Positions 44,292 to 54,053 of a DNA stretch of 64,000 bases are shown piece by piece (position 1 is the first letter of the stretch; every line of letters begins with the position of its first letter). Source of the stretch: CAYTAU01 sp964442075 (GTDB taxonomy: Bacteria > Bacteroidota > Bacteroidia > Bacteroidales > CAYTAU01); the NCBI GenBank assembly GCA_964442075.1, contig CAYTWH010000009.1:47147-111146 (forward strand), given 5' to 3'. The position numbers and the translations under genes were made by a program. The notes beneath the pieces were generated by a model. It had not been told where the DNA came from. It did no database searches and saw only the letters and a list, made by a program, of their open reading frames with translations.

Positions 44292-45551
44292 ATGAAAAAA
44301 TATCTTTTAATAATATTATTTATAACATTTTATTTAGCAAACTATTCTCAAATAGTTGGAGATTCTAATGATAATATTATTGGACAAGTAAATACAATAA
44401 CAACAGCTGTTCCATTTTTAACTATTGCTTCAGATTCTAGAGCTGGAGCAATGGGTGATGTTGGAGTTGCTACAGAACCTGATGCAAATTCACAACATTA
44501 TAATCCTGCAAAATATGCTTTTATTAAAAAAGATGTTGGTGTTGCAATTTCTTATACTCCCTGGTTACGTGCATTAATTGATGATATTAATCTTGCATAT
44601 ATTTCAGGATATAAAAGAATAGGTGGAGGACAAGTTCTAAGTGCTTCTTTATTATATTTTTCTCTTGGCGACATTACGTTTACTGATTATCTCGGAAATC
44701 AGTTAAACACATACAACCCAAATGAATTTGCTGTAGATTTTGGTTATAGCAGGTTGCTTGGTAAAAACATGTCAGGATCTGTAGCTTTGAGATATATTTA
44801 TTCAAATTTAACAGGTGGCGCTTATGTGGGAGGAACAGAAACTCACCCAGGTTGGTCTGTTGCAGCAGATGTTTCAGCTTATTACCAAAAAGATATTGAA
44901 GTTGCAGATAGAGACGCATTAATAGCTTTTGGTATTAATATTCAAAATTTGGGATCTAAAATATCATATACCGAAAATGCAGATAAAGATTTTATTCCCT
45001 CAACATTAAAACTTGGAGGTAATTTTAAAATTGATATAGATGATTATAATTCTATTGCTTTTTCTGCTGAAGTAAACAAATTATTAGTTCCAACCAGACC
45101 TGAATATTATAACCCCGGAGATATTACAGAAGAAGGTGATACTGTTCAACAGGGCGATTTAGTTATTCAATATGGAGAAAATCAGGATGTTTCTGTTCCC
45201 GTAGGTATGTTTCAGTCATTTTATGATGCTCCAGGAATTTATACAGACCCCGACCATCCTGAAAACAGAAGTGTTATGAGAGAGGAATTGCACGAAATAA
45301 ATTATATGCTTGGTCTTGAATATTGGTATTCAAAACAATTTGCTTTACGAGCAGGTTATTTTCATGAACATCCAACAAAAGGCAACAGAGAATTTTTCAC
45401 TCTTGGTCTCGGTTTACGTTTAAATGTTTTTGGTCTTGATTTTGCTTATCTTGTACCTACAGCACAAAAACATCCCCTTGAGAATACATTAAGATTTACG
45501 CTTATTTTTGATTTTGAAGGACTTCAAAAAGAAACTGAAGTTCCCGAATAA
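44292..45551 (+). CDS. porV: T9SS outer-membrane protein PorV (LptO)
   Basis: The 419-residue beta-barrel protein has a signal peptide, then the family start with VPFLTIASDSRAGAMGDVGV and SQHYNPAKYAF. Barrel strands run through to the C-terminal segment FFTLGLGLRLNVFGLDFAYL. PorV is the FadL-like shuttle that carries cargo from the SprA translocon to PorU for sorting-domain cleavage. It follows porU and precedes ispF by 7 nt, consistent with co-transcription of ispF. Confidence 0.95.
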   Translation: MKKYLLIILFITFYLANYSQIVGDSNDNIIGQVNTITTAVPFLTIASDSRAGAMGDVGVATEPDANSQHYNPAKYAFIKKDVGVAISYTPWLRALIDDINLAYISGYKRIGGGQVLSASLLYFSLGDITFTDYLGNQLNTYNPNEFAVDFGYSRLLGKNMSGSVALRYIYSNLTGGAYVGGTETHPGWSVAADVSAYYQKDIEVADRDALIAFGINIQNLGSKISYTENADKDFIPSTLKLGGNFKIDIDDYNSIAFSAEVNKLLVPTRPEYYNPGDITEEGDTVQQGDLVIQYGENQDVSVPVGMFQSFYDAPGIYTDPDHPENRSVMREELHEINYMLGLEYWYSKQFALRAGYFHEHPTKGNREFFTLGLGLRLNVFGLDFAYLVPTAQKHPLENTLRFTLIFDFEGLQKETEVPE

Positions 45552-45558
45552 TAAACAC

Positions 45559-46038
45559 ATGAAAATAAAAGTTGGTTTTGGCTACGATGTTCATCAATTA
45601 AAAACCGGAGAAACCTTAAATATCGGAGGCATAATTGTACCACACACAAAAGGCACTCTGGGGCATTCCGATGCCGATGTATTGACACATGCAATCTGCG
45701 ATGCCTTGCTTGGCGCGATAAATATGCGTGATATTGGATTTAATTTTCCCGATACTGATAATAAATACAAAAATATTGACAGTAAGATATTACTCAAACA
45801 AGTTTCTAATTTGATTAAAGAAAAAGAATTCAATATAAGCAATATAGATTCTACAATTTGTCTTCAACAACCAAAAATATCAGATTATATCCCAAAAATG
45901 CAACAAATTTTATCAGATGTTCTTAATATCTCGATTGATGATATTTCCATAAAAGCTACTACAACAGAAAATTTGAGTTTTATTGGTAAAGAAGAAGGAA
46001 TTTCTGCCTATGCAGTTGTTCTAATCATTAAAAATTAA
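45559..46038 (+). CDS. ispF: 2-C-methyl-D-erythritol 2,4-cyclodiphosphate synthase
   Basis: IspF is a trimeric zinc enzyme of the MEP isoprenoid pathway. The ATG at 45559 is chosen over an upstream start inside porV (45508), because the protein then begins with the conserved MKIKVGFGYDVHQLK and has 159 residues, normal for the family. It contains the metal ligands in YDVHQ, GHSDADVLTHAICDALLGA, and GEKEGI-like KEEGISAYAVV at the end. Its position directly after porV suggests a shared transcript rather than a functional link. Confidence 0.95.
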   Translation: MKIKVGFGYDVHQLKTGETLNIGGIIVPHTKGTLGHSDADVLTHAICDALLGAINMRDIGFNFPDTDNKYKNIDSKILLKQVSNLIKEKEFNISNIDSTICLQQPKISDYIPKMQQILSDVLNISIDDISIKATTTENLSFIGKEEGISAYAVVLIIKN

Positions 46039-46092
46039 CCTGCAATTAAAATTTATTTTGAAATTCTCAGTAAATTTTTGATGTTCTCATAC

Positions 46093-46138
46093 ATCAATAA
46101 TTATCAATAATATTTATATTCTATCAATAATAAATTTG
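46093..46138 (+). promoter_or_regulatory. Three direct repeats and -7 box upstream of the giant SprB-type gene
   Basis: ATCAATAAT occurs at 46093-46101, 46103-46111 and 46123-46131, spaced 10 and 20 nt, so all three copies face the same side of the helix. The last copy touches TAAATTTG (46131-46138), a fit to the -7 consensus, 58 nt before the ATG. It could be an activator or repressor array. Confidence 0.35.
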
Positions 46139-46195
46139 GAAAATTCTAAAATTCTTAGTATTTTTAAAATTCTTTAATTTTTAATTTTAAATATA

Positions 46196-49100
46196 ATGTT
46201 AAAAATTCCCATTCATAAGTTCCTGTTATTAGTAGCAATAGCAAGTTCTTTATATTCGTACTCACAGGTTCATATTCAATTTATTGAAAATAAAAATCAA
46301 TGGAATAACAATGTTTTATACAAAGCAGACATTATTTCAGGATCTATTTTTTTAGAAGATAATTGTTTTACATATTGTTTTTACGACCACAATGATGTAC
46401 ATAAATGCCATCACCCAAGCGACATGGAAGAAGAACACAATCATGCTCACAATGATGGTAATAAAAAAAATATGCATTTTCATGCATTCAAAATGCATTT
46501 TAATAATTCAAACATAAGTCCAAGAATTTATGGAAACAATGAATACCCACATTACTATAATTATTTTATTGGTCAGGATAAAAATAAATGGGCTTCAAAA
46601 GTTAAATGTTATAAAGGAGTAAATTATAATAACATTTATAACAATATTGATATCAAGATGTATAATGAAAAAAATAATTTAAAATATGATTATATTGTAA
46701 ATCCAGGTGGAAACATACATGATATAGATATTGAATTTGAAGGTGTTAAAAACATCAAAATTGTTGATGGAAAGCTTTTAATCAAAACATCTGTAATTGA
46801 CATTACAGAACAAGAACCTTATGCATATCAAATCATTAACGGAGAAAAAGTGCAGGTTAAATGTGAATATAAATTAGATGGTGTTTCTCTTAAATTTAAT
46901 GTTGGAAGATATAATAAAAACGAACCCCTGATTATTGACCCTGTTTTAATGTTTTCAACCTATTCTGGCTCATATTCAAATAATTTTGGATATACAGCAT
47001 CTTACGACTCTAAAGGGCATTTATATTCAGGCAGCACAGCATTTGGACCAGATTATCCTACCACTTTAGGTGCTTTTCAAACAATTTATGGTGGTGATTC
47101 AAATTCATCATCAGTTAATCAGGGAACAGATATTGCAATAACTAAGTGGAATCTTGATGGTTCTGCAATGATATATTCAACATTACTTGGAGGAAACATG
47201 GATGAATTACCACACAGTATTTTTGTAAATACCGAATTTGAATTATATGTATATGGAACAACCGGCTCCGATAATTTTCCTGTAACAAGTAATGCTTATG
47301 ATCAAACCTATAATGGTGGTAATAATTTTGTCCCATCAGGTTTAGGTGTTAGTTTTCCTACGGGAACAGATATTATAGTTTCTAAATTAAGCTCGGATGG
47401 CTCTAGTTTGCTAGGAAGCACCTATTTAGGCGGCAGCGAAAATGATGGTTTAAATATGGGTGTTCTCAAATACAACTATGCTGATGAAGTTAGAGGAGAA
47501 ATAATGCTTGATAATAATCATAATGTTTATATTGTTTCAAGTACATTTTCGTCAAATTTTCCTGTAACAAGCGGGGTTTTACAAAGCTCTATTTCAGGAG
47601 ACCTTGACGGATGTGTAACAAAACTTAACAACGACCTCACTACTGTTATTTGGAGTACATATATTGGTGGAACAGGTACAGATGCTGCATATTCAATAAC
47701 TCTTGATTCAAATGAAGATATTTATATATCGGGCGGAACAACCTCAAATGATTTTCCCACTACTTCAGGTACTTTACATCCTTCATATATTGGAGGAATG
47801 TCAGATGCTTTTGTAACACATATTTCCAGTAACGGGCAAAGTATTTTGGAATCATCTTATTTTGGCTCAATTGAATATGACCAAGCATATTTTGTTGAAT
47901 TAAACGGTGGCAATAAGGTTTATTTATTTGGGCAAACTTTAGCTTCCGGTTCAACACTTGTTCTTAATGCTTCATATAATACACCGGGTAGCGGGCAGTT
48001 TATTTCTGTTCTTGAATCAGACCTTTCAACTTTAATACGTTCAACAGTTTTTGGAACAGGGAATGGAATAAATATTTCACCTGTTGCATTTCTCGTAGAT
48101 GTATGCGACAAAATATATATATCAGGATGGGGTGGAGGAACAAATCAACCTCCTTATGGAAGCGGCGGATGGACTACAGGAATGGAGACTACAAGCCCGA
48201 CTTTTCAAAGCACTACAGATGGAAGTGATTTTTATCTTGCAGTATTTGAGGATGATATGTCAGCTATTACTTATGGAACCTTTGTTGGTGGAAATCAAAG
48301 TGCAGAACATGTTGATGGAGGAACAAGCCGTTTTAGTAAAAACGGGAAAATTTATGAAGCAGTTTGCGCAGGTTGCTGGGGAAACTCTGATTTTCCCACA
48401 TCTTCCGGATCATGGTCATCTACAAATAACAATTCATGTAATTTAGCTGTATTTAAATTTGATTTCATGCTCCCAATAACAATTGCTGAATTTCCATTGC
48501 CATTACACAGGTGTGCACCATACACCCATACATTTGATAATTTAAGTCAATATGCAAACTCTTATGAATGGAATTTTGGAGATGGAACTACTTCTTCAGA
48601 TTTTGAACCAACTCATTTATTTGACAGTGTCGGCACTTTTTATGTTACTTTAACTGCATTTGGAGACTCTTCATGTAATTACAACGACAGCGTAGTTCAT
48701 ATAATTAATATTCATGATATAGATACAGATATTTCTTCTGACACTACTATATGCCTGGGTGAAAGTGTTATATTGCAGGTACAATCAAGTGAACCAAATG
48801 CTATTTATATATATTCTTCTAATCCAAGTTTTACAGACACTTTAAATCCTAACATTAATAGCGGGTATCATACAGTTTCACCAACAACAAATACAATCTA
48901 CTATGTATTTGTTAATGGTTATTATTGTGATGCTATAGATACAGTTCAGGTTTTTGTAAGAGATATTGATATTGAAATAAGTCCTGATACTATTGTATGC
49001 TTAAATGATACTGCAAATGTAAGTATCACTAACCTTATCCCTTCTGATACTCTTTCATATTTATGGAGTCCATTATCAGGAATAATTTCAGGAGATACAA

Positions 49101-50866
49101 CAGCATCTCCACAAATGCTTATATCAAATCAAACAACATTTTATGTTACTATTACAAACCAATATGGGTGTGAAACTACTGATTCTGTTATAGTTGATAT
49201 TGACGATTTTTCTATTAACGATAATCATGATGATGTAACTTGTTTTGGAGACTGCGATGGATCAATTTCAATTTCATCAAATGGTATAAGTCCTTATACA
49301 TATGAATGGAACAATACGGACACTACGCAAAATATTAGCGGGTTATGTCCCGGAAATTATACATTAACAGTTATTGATGCTATTGGATGTAAACAATATT
49401 TTAATGAAATAATTACAGAACCTCCTTTGCTTATAGCTTCTATTACAGGTATTATTCACACTCAATGCGATAGTGTTAATCCTAATTCAGGACAAGCAAC
49501 AGTTACTCCATCCGGAGGTACCCCAGGATATAATTATCTTTGGGAAGATAATCAAACAGACAGTACTGCTATTAATCTATATGCACATATTTATTATGTT
49601 ACAATTACCGATAGCCATGGTTGTGATACAGTTCTTTCTGTTATTATTAATGATGGTTCAAACCTCGAAATATCAGCAAATTCTTTTAGTACCAATTGTT
49701 ACGATTATTGTGATGGTTCAGCAAATGTTTATATAGCTGTGGCAGGAATACCACCATATAATTATATATGGAGTAATGGTTCTAATCTGACTAATGTTGA
49801 CAGCCTATGCGCAGGATATTATAATGTTTCCGTAATTGACGATGACTATTGTTTAAGATTTGAAACTGTTCAGATATTAGAACCCGATTCTATATATCTT
49901 TTTGCAAATATTTCCCCTATTCCTTGTTTTGGTGACAGCACAAATGCTACTGTTCAGGTTTATAGCGGAGGTACAGCACCATATAATTATTTATGGAATA
50001 CAGGACATACCGATTCTATTATTTATAATATAACAGCAGGTACTTATTCTGTAATAGTTACAGATATTAACAATTGTAAAGATACTACTATTATTAATGT
50101 ACCTGAACCACCATTGTTAGCTTTAGATTCAATTGTAACTCCAATTATTTGTAATCAGGTATGTAATGGTGAAATAAATTTAACACCAATAGGAGGAACA
50201 CCTACATACTCTTACACATGGACAAACGGAGCTATAACTCCAATAAACAATAATTTGTGTTATGGGAATTACTCTGTTACACTAACAGATAATCATGGAT
50301 GTACAACTACTGCCGATTTTCATGTTAGCGTATCTGATTATGTTCCGCCACTTGATGTGTTCGCAGATGATTATTACTTATTTCTAGGACAAAGCACTGG
50401 TTTACACGCCACCAATGACAATACATATTATTATATATGGAACCCTGTTATTAGTTTAAGTAGTGCAGGAACAGCAGATCCAATAGCAACCCCGGACCAA
50501 ACAACTACTTATGAAATTACCATAATTGATAAATATGGTTGTACTAATATTGATACGATAACTATTTTTATTAGTGATTTTACTTGTGGCGAACCATATA
50601 TTTACTTACCAAATGCTTTTTCGCCAAATGGAGATGGTAAAAATGATATTCTTTATGTTCAAAGTAACATAATTGATGAATTATATTTTGCAGTTTATGA
50701 CCGTTGGGGCGAAATAATGTTTGAAACTGATGATATCTCTCAAGGATGGGATGGAACTTATAAAGGTGAACCTGTTGACCCTGCAGTATTTGTATATTAT
50801 ATGCAAGCAAAATGTTTAGATATGAAAACATTTGTTAAAAAAGGCAACGTTACCCTTATTAGATAA
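46196..50866 (+). CDS. Giant gliding-associated surface protein with SBBP, PKD and SprB repeats (T9SS type B)
   Basis: The 1556-residue protein has a signal peptide (about 1-24), an N-terminal domain seen in many T9SS adhesins (HIQFIENKNQWNNNVLYKAD), and a His-rich insert at about 62-105 with ten His. SBBP beta-propeller-like repeats (about 265-760) have the recurring STYLGGS / DAFVT pattern. A PKD domain lies at about 777-842 (SYEWNFGDGTTSSDFEPTH). An Ig-like unit and five SprB-type repeats follow at about 1010-1380, each with CxxxCDG-like and PYxYxW motifs. The end is a type-B sorting domain (YLPNAFSPNGDGKNDILYV). It is probably a surface adhesin. The PorP/SprF gene downstream fits the SprB-SprF pairing of gliding bacteria. 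Confidence 0.9.
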   Translation: MLKIPIHKFLLLVAIASSLYSYSQVHIQFIENKNQWNNNVLYKADIISGSIFLEDNCFTYCFYDHNDVHKCHHPSDMEEEHNHAHNDGNKKNMHFHAFKMHFNNSNISPRIYGNNEYPHYYNYFIGQDKNKWASKVKCYKGVNYNNIYNNIDIKMYNEKNNLKYDYIVNPGGNIHDIDIEFEGVKNIKIVDGKLLIKTSVIDITEQEPYAYQIINGEKVQVKCEYKLDGVSLKFNVGRYNKNEPLIIDPVLMFSTYSGSYSNNFGYTASYDSKGHLYSGSTAFGPDYPTTLGAFQTIYGGDSNSSSVNQGTDIAITKWNLDGSAMIYSTLLGGNMDELPHSIFVNTEFELYVYGTTGSDNFPVTSNAYDQTYNGGNNFVPSGLGVSFPTGTDIIVSKLSSDGSSLLGSTYLGGSENDGLNMGVLKYNYADEVRGEIMLDNNHNVYIVSSTFSSNFPVTSGVLQSSISGDLDGCVTKLNNDLTTVIWSTYIGGTGTDAAYSITLDSNEDIYISGGTTSNDFPTTSGTLHPSYIGGMSDAFVTHISSNGQSILESSYFGSIEYDQAYFVELNGGNKVYLFGQTLASGSTLVLNASYNTPGSGQFISVLESDLSTLIRSTVFGTGNGINISPVAFLVDVCDKIYISGWGGGTNQPPYGSGGWTTGMETTSPTFQSTTDGSDFYLAVFEDDMSAITYGTFVGGNQSAEHVDGGTSRFSKNGKIYEAVCAGCWGNSDFPTSSGSWSSTNNNSCNLAVFKFDFMLPITIAEFPLPLHRCAPYTHTFDNLSQYANSYEWNFGDGTTSSDFEPTHLFDSVGTFYVTLTAFGDSSCNYNDSVVHIINIHDIDTDISSDTTICLGESVILQVQSSEPNAIYIYSSNPSFTDTLNPNINSGYHTVSPTTNTIYYVFVNGYYCDAIDTVQVFVRDIDIEISPDTIVCLNDTANVSITNLIPSDTLSYLWSPLSGIISGDTTASPQMLISNQTTFYVTITNQYGCETTDSVIVDIDDFSINDNHDDVTCFGDCDGSISISSNGISPYTYEWNNTDTTQNISGLCPGNYTLTVIDAIGCKQYFNEIITEPPLLIASITGIIHTQCDSVNPNSGQATVTPSGGTPGYNYLWEDNQTDSTAINLYAHIYYVTITDSHGCDTVLSVIINDGSNLEISANSFSTNCYDYCDGSANVYIAVAGIPPYNYIWSNGSNLTNVDSLCAGYYNVSVIDDDYCLRFETVQILEPDSIYLFANISPIPCFGDSTNATVQVYSGGTAPYNYLWNTGHTDSIIYNITAGTYSVIVTDINNCKDTTIINVPEPPLLALDSIVTPIICNQVCNGEINLTPIGGTPTYSYTWTNGAITPINNNLCYGNYSVTLTDNHGCTTTADFHVSVSDYVPPLDVFADDYYLFLGQSTGLHATNDNTYYYIWNPVISLSSAGTADPIATPDQTTTYEITIIDKYGCTNIDTITIFISDFTCGEPYIYLPNAFSPNGDGKNDILYVQSNIIDELYFAVYDRWGEIMFETDDISQGWDGTYKGEPVDPAVFVYYMQAKCLDMKTFVKKGNVTLIR

Positions 50867-50935
50867 TGTTAGTAAGAAAATACATTGTTTTTTTGTAGAG
50901 CAAGAAATTAAATATAGTCTATAGGTTTGCATTTA

Positions 50936-51024
50936 GTGTCATTTAATAGTCATTTATAGTGAAAAACATATTGACAGCGTAACAAATGACAATCAATGAC
51001 ACGAAGTAAATGACAATTAATGAC
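50936..51024. repeat. AATGAC repeat cluster between the SprB-type gene and its PorP/SprF partner
   Basis: AATGAC occurs at 50985, 50995, 51009 and 51019, and as its complement GTCATT at 50938 and 50949. The spacings are 10-14 nt within each group. GTGTCATT (50936-50943) and AATGACAC (50995-51002) form a perfect 8-bp inverted repeat. The cluster could be an operator array or a palindromic repeat element. Confidence 0.45.
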
Positions 51025-51109
51025 AAAAATAATTTAAAACGAAATTTGCCCTAAAACACAAACATAATAGATGATATGGGATTTTCGTACAAATATTAAA
51101 TAAATTTGG

Positions 51110-52123
51110 ATGCAAAATATTCTAACATTAATATTATTTTCATTAATCTGCATTTTTAAAATAAATGCACAGGATATTCATTTTTCACAGTTTAATGCTT
51201 CGCCATTAAACTTAAATCCTGCACTTGCAGGAGATTTTGATGGAGAACACAGAATAACAGCTAATCATAGAAATCAGTGGAGTTCAATAACTGTACCTTA
51301 TAAAACCTACGCACTATCTTATGATATAAAATTAAGTAAAACACCTGTTAAAAACAGTTTTGCAGGCATAGGTTTACAATTAAATACAGATAAAGCCGGT
51401 GATGGTGATTTTGGGACAACACAAATTAAGCTAACACCTGCTTTTCATAAAATTATCACTGCCGATACAAGTTTAATTGTTTCAATAGGATTTAATGTAA
51501 CATATAATCAAAATAGTGTAAACTTCGATGCTTTTTATTTTGGCAATCAATATAGTGGAGGAAGGTTTAATTCTTCCATTCCACATAATGAAGTTTTTTC
51601 TGATAATAGCTTTTCTTACTTTGATTTTGCATTTGGTACTAAAATTTTGTATTATGCAAATGGAATACCTGTAAATCTTGGAATTGCACTAACACACTTG
51701 AACAAACCCCAACAATCTTTTTACAATAATGAGTTAATTGAACTAAACAGAAAATTTAATATCCATGCAAATAGTTTAATTCCTATCAATAATAGCTTAA
51801 ACGCTATACCAAGTATTGCATATTTTAGACAAGGCAAATTTCAAGAACTTAATATTGGAGGATTATTACAAAAAGCACTTGACGATTATAATTTCAGGAA
51901 TATTTATTTTGGTGGATGGGTAAGAACAAGTGATGCAGGAATACTTAAGTTTGGATTTGATTACCAGGACGTGAACATAGGAATTTCTTATGATGTAAAT
52001 TTTTCAAAACTAAGAATAGCAAGCGAAGGCAGAGGCGGGATTGAGTTATCATTTATTTACATAGTTAAAGATACAAAACAATATAAAGTTCCTTATCACA
52101 GACAGTGTCCTGTATTTATGTAA
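51110..52123 (+). CDS. PorP/SprF-family type IX secretion membrane protein (2)
   Basis: The 337-residue protein has a signal peptide (MQNILTLILFSLICIFKINA). The mature part begins QDIHFSQFNASPLNLNPALA, the family signature, followed by ANHRNQWSSITVPYKTYALS and a beta-barrel pattern that ends FKFGFDYQDVNIGISYDVNF-like and the GGIELSFIYIVK segment. In gliding bacteria a SprF protein is encoded downstream of each large adhesin and is needed for its surface display. Here it follows the SprB-repeat protein, so it is probably that protein's dedicated partner. Confidence 0.9.
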   Translation: MQNILTLILFSLICIFKINAQDIHFSQFNASPLNLNPALAGDFDGEHRITANHRNQWSSITVPYKTYALSYDIKLSKTPVKNSFAGIGLQLNTDKAGDGDFGTTQIKLTPAFHKIITADTSLIVSIGFNVTYNQNSVNFDAFYFGNQYSGGRFNSSIPHNEVFSDNSFSYFDFAFGTKILYYANGIPVNLGIALTHLNKPQQSFYNNELIELNRKFNIHANSLIPINNSLNAIPSIAYFRQGKFQELNIGGLLQKALDDYNFRNIYFGGWVRTSDAGILKFGFDYQDVNIGISYDVNFSKLRIASEGRGGIELSFIYIVKDTKQYKVPYHRQCPVFM

Positions 52124-52393
52124 TATCAAGCTACTTTGAAAACTTTTTAAATTTATTTATTAAAACTAAAAAACACATTATAAAATTTGTATAATATAAC
52201 ACTTTCACAAAAATGTCGCACAATGCTGTTTATGTGAAACATGCAACTTATTATGAAATATTTTTTTTTCATTATATATTATACAGAATTAAAAAAATAT
52301 TCCATTTCGTTTTGAAAATCAGTTTTTTTTATTTATATTTAACAAAATTTTATTCTGAAAAATATAGTTTTATAGTATTTAAAAATATTTCAA

Positions 52394-52852
52394 ATGGAAC
52401 AGTCTAAACTTGATAAAACAGATTTTGATATAATTGATATTTTATTGAAAAAAGCAAAAACACCTTATAAGCAAATATCAAAACAATTAAATATTTCTTT
52501 GGGAACTGTTCATGTTAGACTTAAAAAACTAGAAGCTCTTAATGTTATACGTGGCTTTAATATTGATATTGATTTTGAAGTACTTGGATATAGTTTATTG
52601 GTTTTTATCGGATTAATAATTAATGGGAAAAAACATGAAAATGTAGTTTCTGAACTTGAAAAAATTGAAGAGTTAGTTGAACTTCATCATACAACAGGAA
52701 AATATCATATGTTTGCTAAACTTTTATGCAAAAACACAAAACAATTACGTAAAATACTTATTAATCAGATAAATTCTATTGATGGCATAGAAAAAACAGA
52801 AACAACTATTTCTCTTGCAAGAATAATTTCTAAACCAGGAGTTTGTTCTTGA
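52394..52852 (+). CDS. Lrp/AsnC-family transcription regulator
   Basis: The 152-residue protein has the standard two-domain Lrp layout. An N-terminal helix-turn-helix at about 8-60 (DIIDILLKKAKTPYKQISKQ, then SLGTVHVRLKKLEALNVIRG) is followed by an alpha-beta RAM/effector domain (about 70-150) with HHTTGKYHMFAKL and NSIDGIEKTETTISL. Such proteins sense amino acids or related metabolites and regulate metabolic genes. The ligand and targets are unknown. The 270 nt upstream are AT-rich and hold no convincing gene. Confidence 0.92.
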   Translation: MEQSKLDKTDFDIIDILLKKAKTPYKQISKQLNISLGTVHVRLKKLEALNVIRGFNIDIDFEVLGYSLLVFIGLIINGKKHENVVSELEKIEELVELHHTTGKYHMFAKLLCKNTKQLRKILINQINSIDGIEKTETTISLARIISKPGVCS

Positions 52853-52868
52853 AAAATATAAGCATCAC

Positions 52869-52904
52869 AAAAAAGGCATTAAGAAATTCTTAATGCCTTT
52901 TTTA
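52869..52904. terminator. Bidirectional terminator between the Lrp-type gene and a T9SS cargo gene
   Basis: A long perfect stem (AAAAGGCATTAAG pairing with CTTAATGCCTTTT) with a 5-nt loop is followed by T-runs on both strands, between two convergent genes. Confidence 0.85.
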
Positions 52905-52932
52905 TTGAAAATTACAGTATAATAATTTAGTC

Positions 52933-53955
52933 TTACTCCAAAACAATTTTCTCAACAACAACACCTTTGTCTGTTGTTACTTTTATAAAGTAAATTCCTT
53001 TTGGATTATCACTTAAATTAACTGCACATTGTGTATTGTTAATTGTAAATTGATTAACAGTTCTTCCTTGCATATCCAAAACTTCAACTCTCTCAATGTT
53101 TTCTGCTTGTATTGAAATATTCCCATTTGTTGGATTCGGATAAATACTAATATTTTCAACATTTGTTTCAGGAACTGATATTACAATATTTTCTAAAAAT
53201 TCAACTTCGCCATCAACAGACATGCTATCTATATCCCAACTAAATGAAGCTAATGGGAATTTCATAGCAACATCATCTGTCCACCACTCATAATGATATG
53301 AAGTATTAACAGTTTCTTGAACTAACACCCAATTACCTAGTGAATCACTATAAATTTCCTGAGTTTCAATTATTGTTGAAAATATACGTAATACATCATA
53401 AGTACCAAGTAGAGTAGTCATGCTTCCCCAGGCATCTGCCTCCACAGTTTTGTCAAGAATCTGAATGACCTTAACGGTATCATTTACAAGTATTTCCCAT
53501 TGCGAATTATCAATAAAATTACCAGTATATGTAAATGGAAATTGCATAATTGTTTCGCCTGGATTCATTTCAATTGCAACCAAGCTTCCTGGAGCAAAAA
53601 ACTCTCCTACCATACCAATCATTTCCAAATTTGATGAGGATTTATTCAAATATGCCCAACCATTATTTTCAGACATAAACATAGCAACATTATCTCCTAC
53701 AAATGATGTGTCATAAGGTGTAGAAGCAGGATTAACAAAAGTCATAGTATCACGTCTATCAATTGTTAAAGCTGAAAAATCCCAAACCTGACTTGCTCCG
53801 GCACTTCCGGGAACTATAGTAGCATCAGGAATTGTATCAAATGCCTGATATACTTCATCTCCAACATCAACAATATTGTTAGAGTTAATTGTAATTTGTG
53901 CATTTAATGAAAATCCAATAAATACAGCTAAAAATAAATGTAAAAATTTTTTCAT
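52933..53955 (-). CDS. Secreted protein with T9SS type-A sorting domain (340 aa)
   Basis: I do not recognise the N-terminal domain. After a signal peptide (MKKFLHLFLAVFIGFSLNAQ), about 230 residues are rich in beta structure, Asp and Trp (for example SQVWDFSALTIDRRDTMTF and YHYEWWTDDVAMKFPLAS). This is a pattern seen in many cargo proteins of unknown role. Residues about 265-340 are the sorting domain (NISIYPNPTNGNISIQAEN ... NPKGIYFIKVTTDKG). The protein should be secreted by the T9SS and either released or attached to the surface. It and the next gene (54054) are separated by a terminator. Confidence 0.85.
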   Translation of the reverse strand: MKKFLHLFLAVFIGFSLNAQITINSNNIVDVGDEVYQAFDTIPDATIVPGSAGASQVWDFSALTIDRRDTMTFVNPASTPYDTSFVGDNVAMFMSENNGWAYLNKSSSNLEMIGMVGEFFAPGSLVAIEMNPGETIMQFPFTYTGNFIDNSQWEILVNDTVKVIQILDKTVEADAWGSMTTLLGTYDVLRIFSTIIETQEIYSDSLGNWVLVQETVNTSYHYEWWTDDVAMKFPLASFSWDIDSMSVDGEVEFLENIVISVPETNVENISIYPNPTNGNISIQAENIERVEVLDMQGRTVNQFTINNTQCAVNLSDNPKGIYFIKVTTDKGVVVEKIVLE

Positions 53956-53995
53956 AATATTTTTTTTAAGGTTATATTTAAAATTAGTTAATTAT

Positions 53996-54028
53996 AAAAA
54001 AAGCGTAGTTTAGATATCTACGCTTTTT
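53996..54028 (-). terminator. Terminator of the 292-aa T9SS cargo gene
   Basis: AAAAAAGCGTAG pairs with CTACGCTTTTTT around a 9-nt loop (TTTAGATAT). On the minus strand it lies 25 nt after the stop at 54054 and ends in a T-run. Confidence 0.85.
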
Positions 54029-54053
54029 TAACTAAAAGTTTTTTTGATTTAAA

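Noticed and set aside
45508..45558. Longer ispF start inside the end of porV
   Set aside because: The IspF fold begins with MKIKVGFGYDVH; the extra residues are only the out-of-frame porV tail.
52213..52407. 64-codon ORF before the Lrp-type gene
   Set aside because: It is a low-complexity Phe/Tyr/Lys-rich frame in AT-rich DNA and overlaps the real start of the regulator.
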